From Bacteroidota bacterium (GTDB taxonomy: Bacteria > Bacteroidota > Bacteroidia > UKL13-3), in assembly GCA_040388375.1 (NCBI GenBank), contig JAZKBU010000005.1, positions 281,273 through 345,272 of the forward strand: a DNA stretch of 64,000 nucleotides, read 5' to 3'. Below are positions 54,433 to 62,462 of this stretch, in pieces. The notes under the pieces are model-generated. The model was not told the DNA's origin. It made no database searches and was given only the letters and a program-made list of their open reading frames with translations. The first letter of the stretch is position 1. Every line of letters begins with the position of its first letter. Made by a program: the position numbers and the translations under genes.

Positions 54433-54584
54433 TAAAATAAAGTTTATATAAGCCTGCAATATGCTGTATTTTTTAAACACCCGAAAACTTTTTGCTTAAA
54501 AACTTTGTTGGACTTATTGACTTATGATTTGCTAAGGCATAGTTATTGATTTTATTAAATCACTTAACAAAAGGAATAGTTTAA

Positions 54585-55142
54585 ATGACATACAATGAAT
54601 ATAGAGCCTTAACGGACGAGTTAATGGCAGAGGGAAAAACAACAGGGCCTAATCAATCAACAGATTTAACACACTATACTGAACTGAATATTCAACGCAT
54701 GAAAAGGTTGGATAAAACTACCGTTTTGCTGGATGAATGGAACGCAATTTTTGATAGTATTACAGAACCGCTTCAATGGACAGTTTTAGCAGAAGCCTGG
54801 TGTGGCGATGCCGCACAAATAGTTCCGGTTATGAATAAGATTGTGGAGGCCTCGAATGGTAAAATAAGCATGGATATATTACTGCGTGATGAAAACCTAG
54901 AGTTAATGGATCAATACTTAACCAATGGGAGCAGGGGCATACCTAAATTAATTTGTTACAACGCTAACCACGATGTATTATGGAACTGGGGCCCACGACC
55001 GAAAGCTGTACAAGATTTAATGAATGAATTAAAAGCACTAGGTAAACCCATGGATGATATTAAAACGGAATTGCATTTATGGTATACCAAGGATAAAACG
55101 GAACAAACACAAAAAGAGTTATTGGCTCAATTCAGGGCATAG
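54585..55142 (+). CDS. Thioredoxin-fold protein with a single active-site Cys
   Basis: A 185-residue cytosolic protein of the Thioredoxin_9 type. The position of the CxxC site reads AEAWCGDAAQIVPVMNKI with Cys near 73 and Ala where the second Cys should be. The cis-Pro loop is GSRGIPKLICYN near 120. With one Cys it cannot form the usual disulfide and may reduce by a monothiol mechanism, act as a chaperone or form mixed disulfides. It lies 66 bases upstream of the ABC exporter start and may share its transcript. Confidence 0.85.
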   Translation: MTYNEYRALTDELMAEGKTTGPNQSTDLTHYTELNIQRMKRLDKTTVLLDEWNAIFDSITEPLQWTVLAEAWCGDAAQIVPVMNKIVEASNGKISMDILLRDENLELMDQYLTNGSRGIPKLICYNANHDVLWNWGPRPKAVQDLMNELKALGKPMDDIKTELHLWYTKDKTEQTQKELLAQFRA

Positions 55143-55208
55143 TAAATAAAATATATAATGGCTGTATTATTGCAGCCATTTTTATTTTGTAAAAATAAAT
55201 ATTACTAC

Positions 55209-56963
55209 ATGAAATTATTATTAAACTACTTAGGACGATATAAAAAATTAGTATTTATAGCCCTGTTACTGGCTATTGTAAACCAGGTATTCTCATTGCT
55301 TGACCCAATGATTTATGGTAAGTTAATTGACAGGTTTGCTACCAGACCTGCTGACTACTCGGGCAGCGAATTTATAAAAGGCGCGGGCTTATTAATATTA
55401 GCTTCTATTGGTGTAGCCATGGTTAGTAGAATAGCCAAAGCTTTTCAAGATTATTTTGTGAGTTTGGTTATTCAAAAATTTGGTGCCGATATATACACGG
55501 ATGGATTGAAACATACTTTGCAGGTTTCGTTCAGCGAGTTTGAAGACCAAAGAAGTGGCGAAACTTTAAATATTTTACAAAAGGTAAGAACGGATACAGA
55601 GAAATTTATTTCCAACTTTATCAATATATTATTTTTCTCATTAGTGGGTATTGTATTTGTAATTATATATGCGGTACAAATACACGCAGGTTTAATATTG
55701 GTTTATTTGGTAGCCAGTGTTTTGTTAACTACGCTGATTAATTTTTTATCGAAAAAAATAAAGAAAGTACAAACGGCTATTGTAGCTGAAACAAAACAAT
55801 TAGCAGGCTCAACTACCGAAAGCTTACGCAATATTGAGCTGGTTAAAAGTTTGGGATTAACCAACCAGGAAACGAATAGATTAAACGTAACTACACAGAA
55901 AATTTTATTGTTGGAATTAAAGAAAGTACGCAGCATACGCAGTATATCGTTTGTGCAAGGTACTTTGGTTAATTTGTTACGTCAGAGTATATTGTTTTTC
56001 TTATTGTACTTAATATTTAAAGGTGAGTTAACGGTTGGGCAAATTATAACTTTACAGTTTTATTCATTCTTTATTTTTGGACCTTTACAGGAAATAGGTA
56101 ATGTTATTTTAAGTTACAGAGAAGCGGAAGCATCGTTAATTAATTTTCAAAACATATTGAATATGCCTGTTGAAGTGAAACCAGCTAATCCTAAACCATT
56201 AAACAAAATTGAAAAGCTGCATTTTGAAGATGTGGTTTTTAAACACAATACTGCCAATTACAATGCGCTTAACAATATAAACTTTACGGTAAATACAGGT
56301 GAGACAATTGCCTTTGTAGGGCCGAGTGGTAGTGGTAAAAGTACTTTGGTTAAGCTGTTGGTTGGTTTATACCAACCTTTGCATGGTAAGGTATTGTATA
56401 ATGATATCCGTTACGATGAAATAGACATGGATGAGTTAAGAACCCAATTGGGTTTTGTAACGCAGGATACTCAATTGTTTAGTGGTACTATTAAAGAAAA
56501 CTTGTTGTTTGTAAAACCTGATGCTACCGATGCTGAAATTAATGATGTATTGGAAAAATCAAGCTGCGCTGGTTTATTGGCAAGAAGCGAACATGGCTTG
56601 CAAACAGTGATAGGTGAAGGAGGAATGAAATTAAGTGGTGGTGAAAAACAACGTTTATCAATAGCACGTGCTTTATTGCGTAATCCTAAGTTAATGGTAT
56701 TTGATGAAGCAACTTCTGCTCTAGATTCTATTACCGAAGAAGAAATATCGAATACGATACAACAAATAGGTAACAGGAAAGAACATATAACGGTGTTAAT
56801 AGCCCATCGTTTATCAACCATTATGCATGCCGATAAAATATTTGTATTGGAAAAAGGCGAGATAATAGAAACAGGTAAACACGAAGAGTTGTTGCAGGAA
56901 AAAGGATTGTATTATGCTATGTGGCGTCAGCAAATTGGCGAACGCAAAAAGATTACAGCATAA
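55209..56963 (+). CDS. ABC exporter, fused permease-ATPase half-transporter
   Basis: A 584-residue half-transporter of the MsbA/lipid-drug exporter type. Six membrane segments (about 1-315, beginning MKLLLNYLGRYKKLVFIALL) precede the nucleotide-binding domain. That domain shows Walker A FVGPSGSGKSTLVKLL near 370, Q-loop FVTQDTQLFSG, signature LSGGEKQRLSIARALL near 475 and Walker B LMVFDEATSALD near 497. ATG 55209 is used; the longer frame to 55158 begins with unrelated residues. The substrate is unknown. Repeat DNA begins 2 bases after the stop codon. Confidence 0.95.
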   Translation: MKLLLNYLGRYKKLVFIALLLAIVNQVFSLLDPMIYGKLIDRFATRPADYSGSEFIKGAGLLILASIGVAMVSRIAKAFQDYFVSLVIQKFGADIYTDGLKHTLQVSFSEFEDQRSGETLNILQKVRTDTEKFISNFINILFFSLVGIVFVIIYAVQIHAGLILVYLVASVLLTTLINFLSKKIKKVQTAIVAETKQLAGSTTESLRNIELVKSLGLTNQETNRLNVTTQKILLLELKKVRSIRSISFVQGTLVNLLRQSILFFLLYLIFKGELTVGQIITLQFYSFFIFGPLQEIGNVILSYREAEASLINFQNILNMPVEVKPANPKPLNKIEKLHFEDVVFKHNTANYNALNNINFTVNTGETIAFVGPSGSGKSTLVKLLVGLYQPLHGKVLYNDIRYDEIDMDELRTQLGFVTQDTQLFSGTIKENLLFVKPDATDAEINDVLEKSSCAGLLARSEHGLQTVIGEGGMKLSGGEKQRLSIARALLRNPKLMVFDEATSALDSITEEEISNTIQQIGNRKEHITVLIAHRLSTIMHADKIFVLEKGEIIETGKHEELLQEKGLYYAMWRQQIGERKKITA

Positions 56964-56964
56964 T

Positions 56965-56990
56965 GTAGAGACGTTGCACGCAACGTCTTC
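56965..56990. repeat. Palindromic repeat, form A, copy 1
   Basis: GTAGAGACGTTGCACGCAAC and the following bases to 56990 form a palindrome around TTGCACGCAA, with one mismatch (C for T) in the centre. It directly follows the ABC exporter stop codon. Confidence 0.9.
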
Positions 56991-57000
56991 ATAATAAATT

Positions 57001-57031
57001 AAAAGGCCGATGTTATTCATCGGCCTTTTTT
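57001..57031 (+). terminator. Rho-independent terminator of the ABC exporter
   Basis: AAAAGGCCGATG pairs with CATCGGCCTTTT around TTATT, followed by more T. It lies within the repeat-rich interval. Confidence 0.92.
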
Positions 57032-57045
57032 ATTTTGTGGGTGGT

Positions 57046-57143
57046 TGGTGAGGTAACCAACCTTTGATAGCATTTTTGCCAATGCAGGCATCCTCGCCTG
57101 CATTGTTTCGTTTGTTTAAAGACGTTGCATGCAACGTCTCTAC
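57046..57143. repeat. Composite of hairpin repeats: GGTTGGTG-type, CAGGC-type and palindrome form B
   Basis: In order: a GGTTGG...CCAACC hairpin (57046-57065, loop TGAGGTAA), a 25-bp hairpin at 57081-57105 (AATGCAGGC-TCCT-type loop-GCCTGCATT) and a palindrome at 57121-57143 ending in CTCTAC. Bases 57144-57206, up to the next start codon, hold nothing recognisable. This, with the repeat at 56965, is copy 1 of the A-to-B composite also seen at 58342-58560. Confidence 0.85.
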
Positions 57144-57206
57144 ATGCCAACCTTATAGTATTTTTAAATATTTTTTATATCATTGAAGTAAGATAATCAA
57201 TGTAAT

Positions 57207-57722
57207 ATGAAAGAATGTTTTACCCCAACCATTACTAAACTCATTGTATGCTTATGTATAATTATACCTATTACAGGTATGGCATACGGAGTGTTTACCG
57301 GCAAACTAAGCCCGGTACAGCCAACAAATAACAACTTAACTATTGCCACCGAAAAAGCATTTGCACCTGCAGATACCGGTTATGAGCAAATCATTAAAAA
57401 TATAAAAACTGTTTTTGATGGATATGTAAAGTATAAGGAGACCACCGACTCAAAAGCCAACAAAGATTTAATGCGTAAAAGTTTAGAGTCGTTGGGTGTG
57501 GTTACCAACCAAAAAGACTTAATTATTTTAATCAATGTATGGATGTATTACGACCCGACTGATTTTCCAAGCCGACAATTGGTATATGCTATTTTAGAAC
57601 GCAACAAATTGGAAAGCATAAAGGCAGTAAACAAAAGATTAGACCATAAAATAAAAGGAGAAACAGATGAAACTGTTCCTTATGTGGAGTTAAATAATTT
57701 ATTGAAAAAGCTGGAGAGTTAA
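57207..57722 (+). CDS. Small exported protein of unknown function
   Basis: Unrecognised 171-residue protein with an N-terminal hydrophobic segment (KLIVCLCIIIPITGMAYGVF, about 11-30), either a signal peptide or a membrane anchor. The rest is helical and charged, with no motif I can name. It follows the composite repeat and is followed 8 bases later by a membrane protein, so both may form a two-gene unit. Presence of the repeats on both sides suggests a locus subject to rearrangement. Confidence 0.72.
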   Translation: MKECFTPTITKLIVCLCIIIPITGMAYGVFTGKLSPVQPTNNNLTIATEKAFAPADTGYEQIIKNIKTVFDGYVKYKETTDSKANKDLMRKSLESLGVVTNQKDLIILINVWMYYDPTDFPSRQLVYAILERNKLESIKAVNKRLDHKIKGETDETVPYVELNNLLKKLES

Positions 57723-57730
57723 TACCATAC

Positions 57731-58345
57731 ATGAAGAACATAGGTAATTTTACCATACACCAAACAGGCAATGTTCTTGTTATTGATTATACCCGAAGTT
57801 TAAAAGACTGGATAGATACGATTATAGCACTGGCTATTGGTTTAGGCTGTGTTGTTGGTGTTGTTTTTATAGCTTCTATGATGTTTGAAAAGTTTGATTG
57901 GATTTTACTGTTACCCCTTGGTTCATTTGGCTTTGTTGCTTTTTTAAAATTAACCGATGGTATAGAAAAACTTTTTCAAAAAACAGGTGCTGTTATTACC
58001 ATTGATAAAGATGCGGACCTGTTAATAGCCAATTATTTTTGGGGCAAATCTCGCTCCCTGCCATTCGAAACTATTAAATGTATACAACTGAACGGACAAG
58101 TTGATAATATTAAAACGGGCAAGTATTTGCAAAGGAGGGTGTTTTGTAAAGTAGAAGTACAAACAAAAGACGATAAAATAGAAAGCCTCGTGTATATTAA
58201 CCCAACACAAATAGTAAGAATATCTGATGCGGAAATAGATGCAGATGTATATACTATAGGAAGTAAACTGGCTAAATTTATAGCTGAAAAAACGGGCATA
58301 CCATATCAATGGACAGGCTTTCATGAGCAGGATACAGCGATGTAG
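57731..58345 (+). CDS. Membrane protein with a PH-like C-terminal domain (unknown)
   Basis: A 204-residue protein. Two hydrophobic segments at about 28-50 and 55-75 (IIALAIGLGCVVGVVFIASM and WILLLPLGSFGFVAFLKL) are followed by a beta-rich region of about 120 residues (AVITIDKDADLLIANYF, RSLPFETIKCIQLNGQ), which resembles a bacterial PH-like domain. No function is assigned. The stop codon TAG at 58343-58345 lies inside the first bases of the next palindromic repeat (GTAGAGACG), so the repeat appears to end the reading frame. The C-terminus may therefore be altered relative to homologues. Confidence 0.72.
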   Translation: MKNIGNFTIHQTGNVLVIDYTRSLKDWIDTIIALAIGLGCVVGVVFIASMMFEKFDWILLLPLGSFGFVAFLKLTDGIEKLFQKTGAVITIDKDADLLIANYFWGKSRSLPFETIKCIQLNGQVDNIKTGKYLQRRVFCKVEVQTKDDKIESLVYINPTQIVRISDAEIDADVYTIGSKLAKFIAEKTGIPYQWTGFHEQDTAM

Positions 58346-58560
58346 AGACGTTGCATACAACGTCTTGATAAATAATACGCATTACGCTGCCCAAGGTTGG
58401 TGTCCTCATCAACCTTATACTTATTCTACACATTTAGCGGTTGGTCGGGAGACACATCCCGATAGCTATCGGGAGCGGACTGCAGATATATTGCATTTAG
58501 CCAATGCAGGCGTCCTCGCCTGCATTGTTTGTTTAAAGACGTTCCATGCAACGTCTCTAC
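58342..58560. repeat. Composite repeat, copy 2 (palindrome A, hairpins, palindrome B)
   Basis: The interval begins with palindrome form A (58342-58366), then a GGTTGGTG-TCCT-type hairpin (58395-58414), a GTCGGGAGAC segment (58444-58453), the perfect palindrome CCCGATAGCTATCGGG (58458-58473), an AATGCAGGCG-TCCT-CGCCTGCATT hairpin (58503-58527) and palindrome form B (58538-58560). Its ends and several internal modules match 56965-57143, but the spacers differ in sequence and length. Confidence 0.88.
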
Positions 58561-58621
58561 GTACCATACACACATTTGCATAATTCATTTATATTACAAG
58601 CCATAAAATGGTAAATAATAT

Positions 58622-60199
58622 ATGGATATATCAAATATAAAAACACCGGGTGTGTATATACAGGAAATTAACGCTTTTCCTAATTCTGTAGTGCCCGTGG
58701 CAACTGCCGTACCTGCCTTTATTGGTTATACACCAATGGCTATGTACGAGGGTAAATCATACACCAACGTAGCTCAAAAAATAACTTCGTTTGCCGAGTT
58801 CCAGGCCATTTATTGTTTGCCAGATGCACCGCCACCTGCGGCTCCTACCAAGCAATACAGTCCTGAGTATTATCTGGTAAAGCAAAAAAGCCAACCAACC
58901 ACTGGCGATTATATGTTAATTGACAATGCTTATTATTCCATATTGCCCGACCCCAATACCATTTATTATATGTACAATAGCATTCAGTTATTTTACCAGA
59001 ATGGGGGAGCCGATGCCTATATAGTTTCTGTAGGCTCTTATGGTCCACCGTCTAAAAATCCGATGCCTGCCGGGGAGCAACATATAGTAAACCCCAATGT
59101 GCAGTTAACTGATTTAATGAATGGATTGGCATTGCTGCGCAATGAGCAGGAACCCACTATGTATATTTGTCCAGATGCTACATTGCTTTCCATTGACAAC
59201 AATGGAACACTGATGCAGCAAATGTTATTGCAGTGTACCGAAATGCAAACGGCTGTTGCTGTTTTTGATATTATAGGTGGCCGCAATCCTGACCCTATTA
59301 TGTACACCAACGATATTACTACCTTTAGAAACAATACAGGTACAACAGGTTTAGATTATGGTGCGGCTTATTACCCATTTGTAGGCACTACCATTATGCA
59401 AAATTCGGATATTGACTATACCAATTTATTTGGTGGCGATACCGCGCAGCTTGCAGCTTTACTAAATCCGGCAGATAATCCTAACCTGGCTGTGGCAAGT
59501 ATTTTTGCTACTATTAATAACCCCGCTTCCACCTTAACCGTTACCCAAAACAATAATGCTTTACTGGTAGCCAGTAAAACATATGGCTTAATAATAAAGC
59601 ATGTATTAACCGATGCCAATATATTACCACCAAGCGGTGCTATGGCCGGGGTTATAACTACCATTGATAACCAGGATGGTGTTTGGCAGGCACCTGCCAA
59701 TACCTCTATTGTTGGAGCTGCCTCATTACCCATCAGGTTGTCAGAAAGCCAGCAGGGTAATTTAAACATGGATCCTGTGTCGGGTAAATCAATCAATGCC
59801 ATTCGCTTTTTTAACGGGCAGGGTATTTTAGTATGGGGCGCACGCACTTTAGATGGCAATAGTTTGGACTGGAAATACCTTCCGGTAAGGCGAACCATGA
59901 CTTTTTTAGAGCAATCGTGTAAGCTGGCAGCAAGGGCTTATGTGTTTGAGCCCAATACTGCTAATACATGGGCAAGTGTAAAAGCTATGATTAGCAGCTT
60001 CCTGACCACCATCTGGAAAGAAGGAGGTTTAATGGGCGCTTCGGCTTCTGATGCTTTTTCAGTGGAGTGCGGCTTAGGAACTACCATGACGGCAGATGAT
60101 ATATTAAATGGTATAATGATTGTTAGTATAAAAGTAGCCGTAGTGCGTCCGGCTGAGTTTATAGTAATAACCTTTCAGCAACAGATGCAGACCAGTTAA
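58622..60199 (+). CDS. Contractile tail sheath family protein (orphan)
   Basis: A 525-residue sheath protein of contractile injection systems (phage tails, eCIS, T6SS subtype iii). The N-terminus KTPGVYIQEINAFPNSVVP and FIGYTPMA are conserved across eCIS sheaths. The C-terminal sheath domain (about 395-525) has INAIRFFNGQGILVWGARTL, LPVRRTMTFLEQS, VFEPNTANTWASVKAMISSFL and VRPAEFIVITFQQ (read in parts). No tube, baseplate, spike or AAA+ gene lies upstream or downstream in the window, and the gene is bounded by repeats. It could be a relic, a translocated copy, or part of a system encoded elsewhere. Confidence 0.9.
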   Translation: MDISNIKTPGVYIQEINAFPNSVVPVATAVPAFIGYTPMAMYEGKSYTNVAQKITSFAEFQAIYCLPDAPPPAAPTKQYSPEYYLVKQKSQPTTGDYMLIDNAYYSILPDPNTIYYMYNSIQLFYQNGGADAYIVSVGSYGPPSKNPMPAGEQHIVNPNVQLTDLMNGLALLRNEQEPTMYICPDATLLSIDNNGTLMQQMLLQCTEMQTAVAVFDIIGGRNPDPIMYTNDITTFRNNTGTTGLDYGAAYYPFVGTTIMQNSDIDYTNLFGGDTAQLAALLNPADNPNLAVASIFATINNPASTLTVTQNNNALLVASKTYGLIIKHVLTDANILPPSGAMAGVITTIDNQDGVWQAPANTSIVGAASLPIRLSESQQGNLNMDPVSGKSINAIRFFNGQGILVWGARTLDGNSLDWKYLPVRRTMTFLEQSCKLAARAYVFEPNTANTWASVKAMISSFLTTIWKEGGLMGASASDAFSVECGLGTTMTADDILNGIMIVSIKVAVVRPAEFIVITFQQQMQTS

Positions 60200-60245
60200 A
60201 GAGCCATGAAACTATTTGTTCGTAAGCTTATACGGTTTTTGTCCG

Positions 60246-60305
60246 TGGTTGGTGTCCTCACCAATCACAGACAGTAACGTAGAGACGTTGCATGCAACGT
60301 CTTAC
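60246..60305. repeat. Hairpin plus palindrome form A downstream of the sheath gene
   Basis: A GGTTGGTG-TCCT-CACCAATC hairpin near 60248-60267 is followed by the palindrome GTAGAGACGTTGCATGCAAC and its remaining bases to 60305. The order hairpin-then-palindrome differs from the composites upstream. Confidence 0.85.
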
Positions 60306-60375
60306 TTTTTTTGCAAGATTAAAAAAGAATGGTATTTTGCTGAAGCAATGTTTTAACAATTCAACAATACTAATA

Positions 60376-60711
60376 ATGATGAAAAGATTGAGCTATTACT
60401 ACTGGGCGTTTATTTTGCTTTTGCAGGTAGTCATTATTGTACAAAAAATACAAAACGAAAGCATTTATATATGGAATGTGGTGGCTTTAATAAGTGCCGT
60501 TTTTTTTCTATACCACAGGCTTATCAAAAACAAAGTATATCAGAGTGCCGAAATATCCATGGCACTATTGATAGCCATTAACGGCATAACCGCAGGCTTG
60601 GCTCAAATAATAAACCTAAACAGCTTATTGGTACTGGTAACAAGCTTAGCGGTAACAGCTATATCCATTTTTATGGCCTATTTTATTTGGAAACAGGAAG
60701 GTGAAAAATAA
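60376..60711 (+). CDS. Small membrane protein of unknown function
   Basis: A protein of about 111 residues with three or four hydrophobic segments (YYYWAFILLLQVVIIVQKI, WNVVALISAVFFLYHRL, VLVTSLAVTAISIFMAYFI) and almost no soluble part. ATG 60376 (or the next codon 60379) is chosen; an in-frame ATG at 60292 lies inside the palindrome and is unlikely. The stop overlaps closely with the next gene (TAATATG). No function can be assigned. Confidence 0.65.
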   Translation: MMKRLSYYYWAFILLLQVVIIVQKIQNESIYIWNVVALISAVFFLYHRLIKNKVYQSAEISMALLIAINGITAGLAQIINLNSLLVLVTSLAVTAISIFMAYFIWKQEGEK

Positions 60712-60712
60712 T

Positions 60713-61300
60713 ATGAAATGGACTTATAGGAGATATCGGTTATGGGTTATTAATACGCCAACAGAAGCAAACCTATACTTATGGGATAAATGGAACCTGC
60801 TCATGCCCGCTATTAATAAGCTTGTTAATATAACTAAAGAGGAAGCGTTTATTCGTTCTTTCCAAAGTTATGAACAAGAGAATAGCTGGCTTGGCTTTGG
60901 TCGCATGCCATGGAACGAAGACAATAATATTAAATGGACTACAAAATATAGGAACATAGCTTCGGAAGATAAAATACTTAACTTTTTTAGTACCGAGGTT
61001 TGGGCTCCGGATTGGAATAAAGTTTCCAAAGAAAACATACCACCGGATATATTTATTAAGCTGTATAATTACTCCAATGCGCAAACAGTAAAAGAGGGTT
61101 TTGTTATAGCTATGCCTAAAGCTATGTATAAAAAAAACAAAACGCTGGTTGATGTCGAAATAACAAAATTGGTTAACCACATTCCCAATGCCAGCTTAAA
61201 TACTTTAACCAGATTGTGGCAACCTGTATGGAAATTTAGCAACCGTATAGAGAATATAAACTTTCACGAAATACAAGAAATAATTAAACAGAAAAACTAA
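60713..61300 (+). CDS. Unrecognised 195-residue protein
   Basis: Starts at ATG 60713, one base after the stop of the preceding gene, which indicates coupling. The protein is rich in Trp (WTYRRYRLWVI, LWDKWNLLM, TEVWAPDWNKV) and Asn, with no signal peptide or membrane segment. I recognise no domain. With the small membrane protein upstream it may form a two-gene unit. The palindrome repeat lies 14 bases after its stop. Confidence 0.65.
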   Translation: MKWTYRRYRLWVINTPTEANLYLWDKWNLLMPAINKLVNITKEEAFIRSFQSYEQENSWLGFGRMPWNEDNNIKWTTKYRNIASEDKILNFFSTEVWAPDWNKVSKENIPPDIFIKLYNYSNAQTVKEGFVIAMPKAMYKKNKTLVDVEITKLVNHIPNASLNTLTRLWQPVWKFSNRIENINFHEIQEIIKQKN

Positions 61301-61314
61301 CCAATTACAATAGC

Positions 61315-61340
61315 GTAGAGACGTTGCATGCAACGTCTCA
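61315..61340. repeat. Palindromic repeat, form A, last copy
   Basis: GTAGAGACGTTGCATGCAAC followed by GTCTCA. The copy lies between two small genes of unknown function. From 61341 to 61452 no gene or further repeat is seen. Confidence 0.9.
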
Positions 61341-61452
61341 TTTTTGCATCATGATAAAAGAAATGTATTTTGCTAATGGAATGAAAAACACTGCGCATTT
61401 TGAGGTATATATTTAAGCTAATATTTTAAACAAGAATTAATAGAGACAATCA

Positions 61453-62361
61453 ATGAAGCAATTTATAATTATAGTTATGCTCTATTTTTTCACAACTCAT
61501 TTGTTTGGGCAAGCAAATTTTTTAGTAGAAGGTAAGATTGTTAATGTTGGAAGCATGAATAAAACATACAATTTCGCATATCAATACAAGGACAGTATTA
61601 GCTTGTATTTTATGGATAGTACGGTAGAATTTATTAACCCAACAAAAACAATTATTAAAGAAACACATTACTCCATAATGGATTCACAACCCAATGTTAG
61701 AATACAATATCTTAAAACCAATGGAGAGGATAGTATTGAAAAACATTTTATAGGCGAAAACTTAAAAACGGTTCATGAAACAAAGGTTGATAGCTTGAGT
61801 AGAATAATTTATAGCGCAATGACAGATGTTATGAATAATAATAAGACTTTTGAATGGACTTATGAATATACTGATAGTATTATTAGCAAGGGTAAAATAG
61901 CGATACAAACTGTTTTTATTAATGATTTTTATGGCTGTAAAAGATTTCAATTTAGAGTTTTGGAAGAATACAGTCAGAAGAGTTTGATGATAAAAAGGAT
62001 TTTAGAAAGTAAATTAAATGATCCAACTCCTATAGTTAGTGAATACAAATACGATACAAACAATAAATTAATTAGTGAGGAAGAAGATGGGATTGAAGAT
62101 ATATTTCCTATAAAACATGTTAACACAACCTGTGACATAGAATTAGAAAAGGTTTTAACTGTTTCGAACTTTAAAGACATAAATAATCTTGTCAAACAAT
62201 TACTTTTAAAAAACAAGAAGATGCTTACAACCAATAAATGTAAAAATTATGTGTGTAAATACATTTCTCCTGACAAGCAGAATACATTAGTCATAATAAA
62301 ACGAGAGCCTTATTGGTGCGGTGGCCGAACGGTAATATTTACAATGAGTAAAACCTATTAG
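61453..62361 (+). CDS. Exported protein of unknown function
   Basis: A 302-residue protein with a signal peptide (MKQFIIIVMLYFFTTHLFGQ). The mature region is charged and beta-rich with no recognised domain. A C-terminal cluster of Cys (CKNYVCKY, WCGGRTVIF) suggests one or two disulfides. Base use is more AT-rich than in the core genes upstream, and spacing to the next gene is about 100 bases. It may be part of an acquired accessory stretch. Confidence 0.7.
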   Translation: MKQFIIIVMLYFFTTHLFGQANFLVEGKIVNVGSMNKTYNFAYQYKDSISLYFMDSTVEFINPTKTIIKETHYSIMDSQPNVRIQYLKTNGEDSIEKHFIGENLKTVHETKVDSLSRIIYSAMTDVMNNNKTFEWTYEYTDSIISKGKIAIQTVFINDFYGCKRFQFRVLEEYSQKSLMIKRILESKLNDPTPIVSEYKYDTNNKLISEEEDGIEDIFPIKHVNTTCDIELEKVLTVSNFKDINNLVKQLLLKNKKMLTTNKCKNYVCKYISPDKQNTLVIIKREPYWCGGRTVIFTMSKTY

Positions 62362-62462
62362 CAAGTATCTACAAACGGGACGAAAGATGTTCGGATTTAT
62401 TTAATGAAGCAATCAGCTCTGTTTAATTTTCAATAACAATATATAACAATTATAAAATAGAT

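Noticed and set aside
58622-60199. Prophage or complete eCIS locus
   Set aside because: Apart from the sheath, no capsid, portal, terminase, tube, baseplate or lysis gene was seen in the window.
60292-60375. An upstream in-frame ATG for the small membrane protein
   Set aside because: It lies inside the palindromic repeat; the ATG pair at 60376/60379 opens the hydrophobic protein directly.
56965-61340. Integron-like cassette array
   Set aside because: Palindromes separate genes, but there is no integrase, no attC-type consensus and the repeats are very short; interspersed hairpin elements explain them better.
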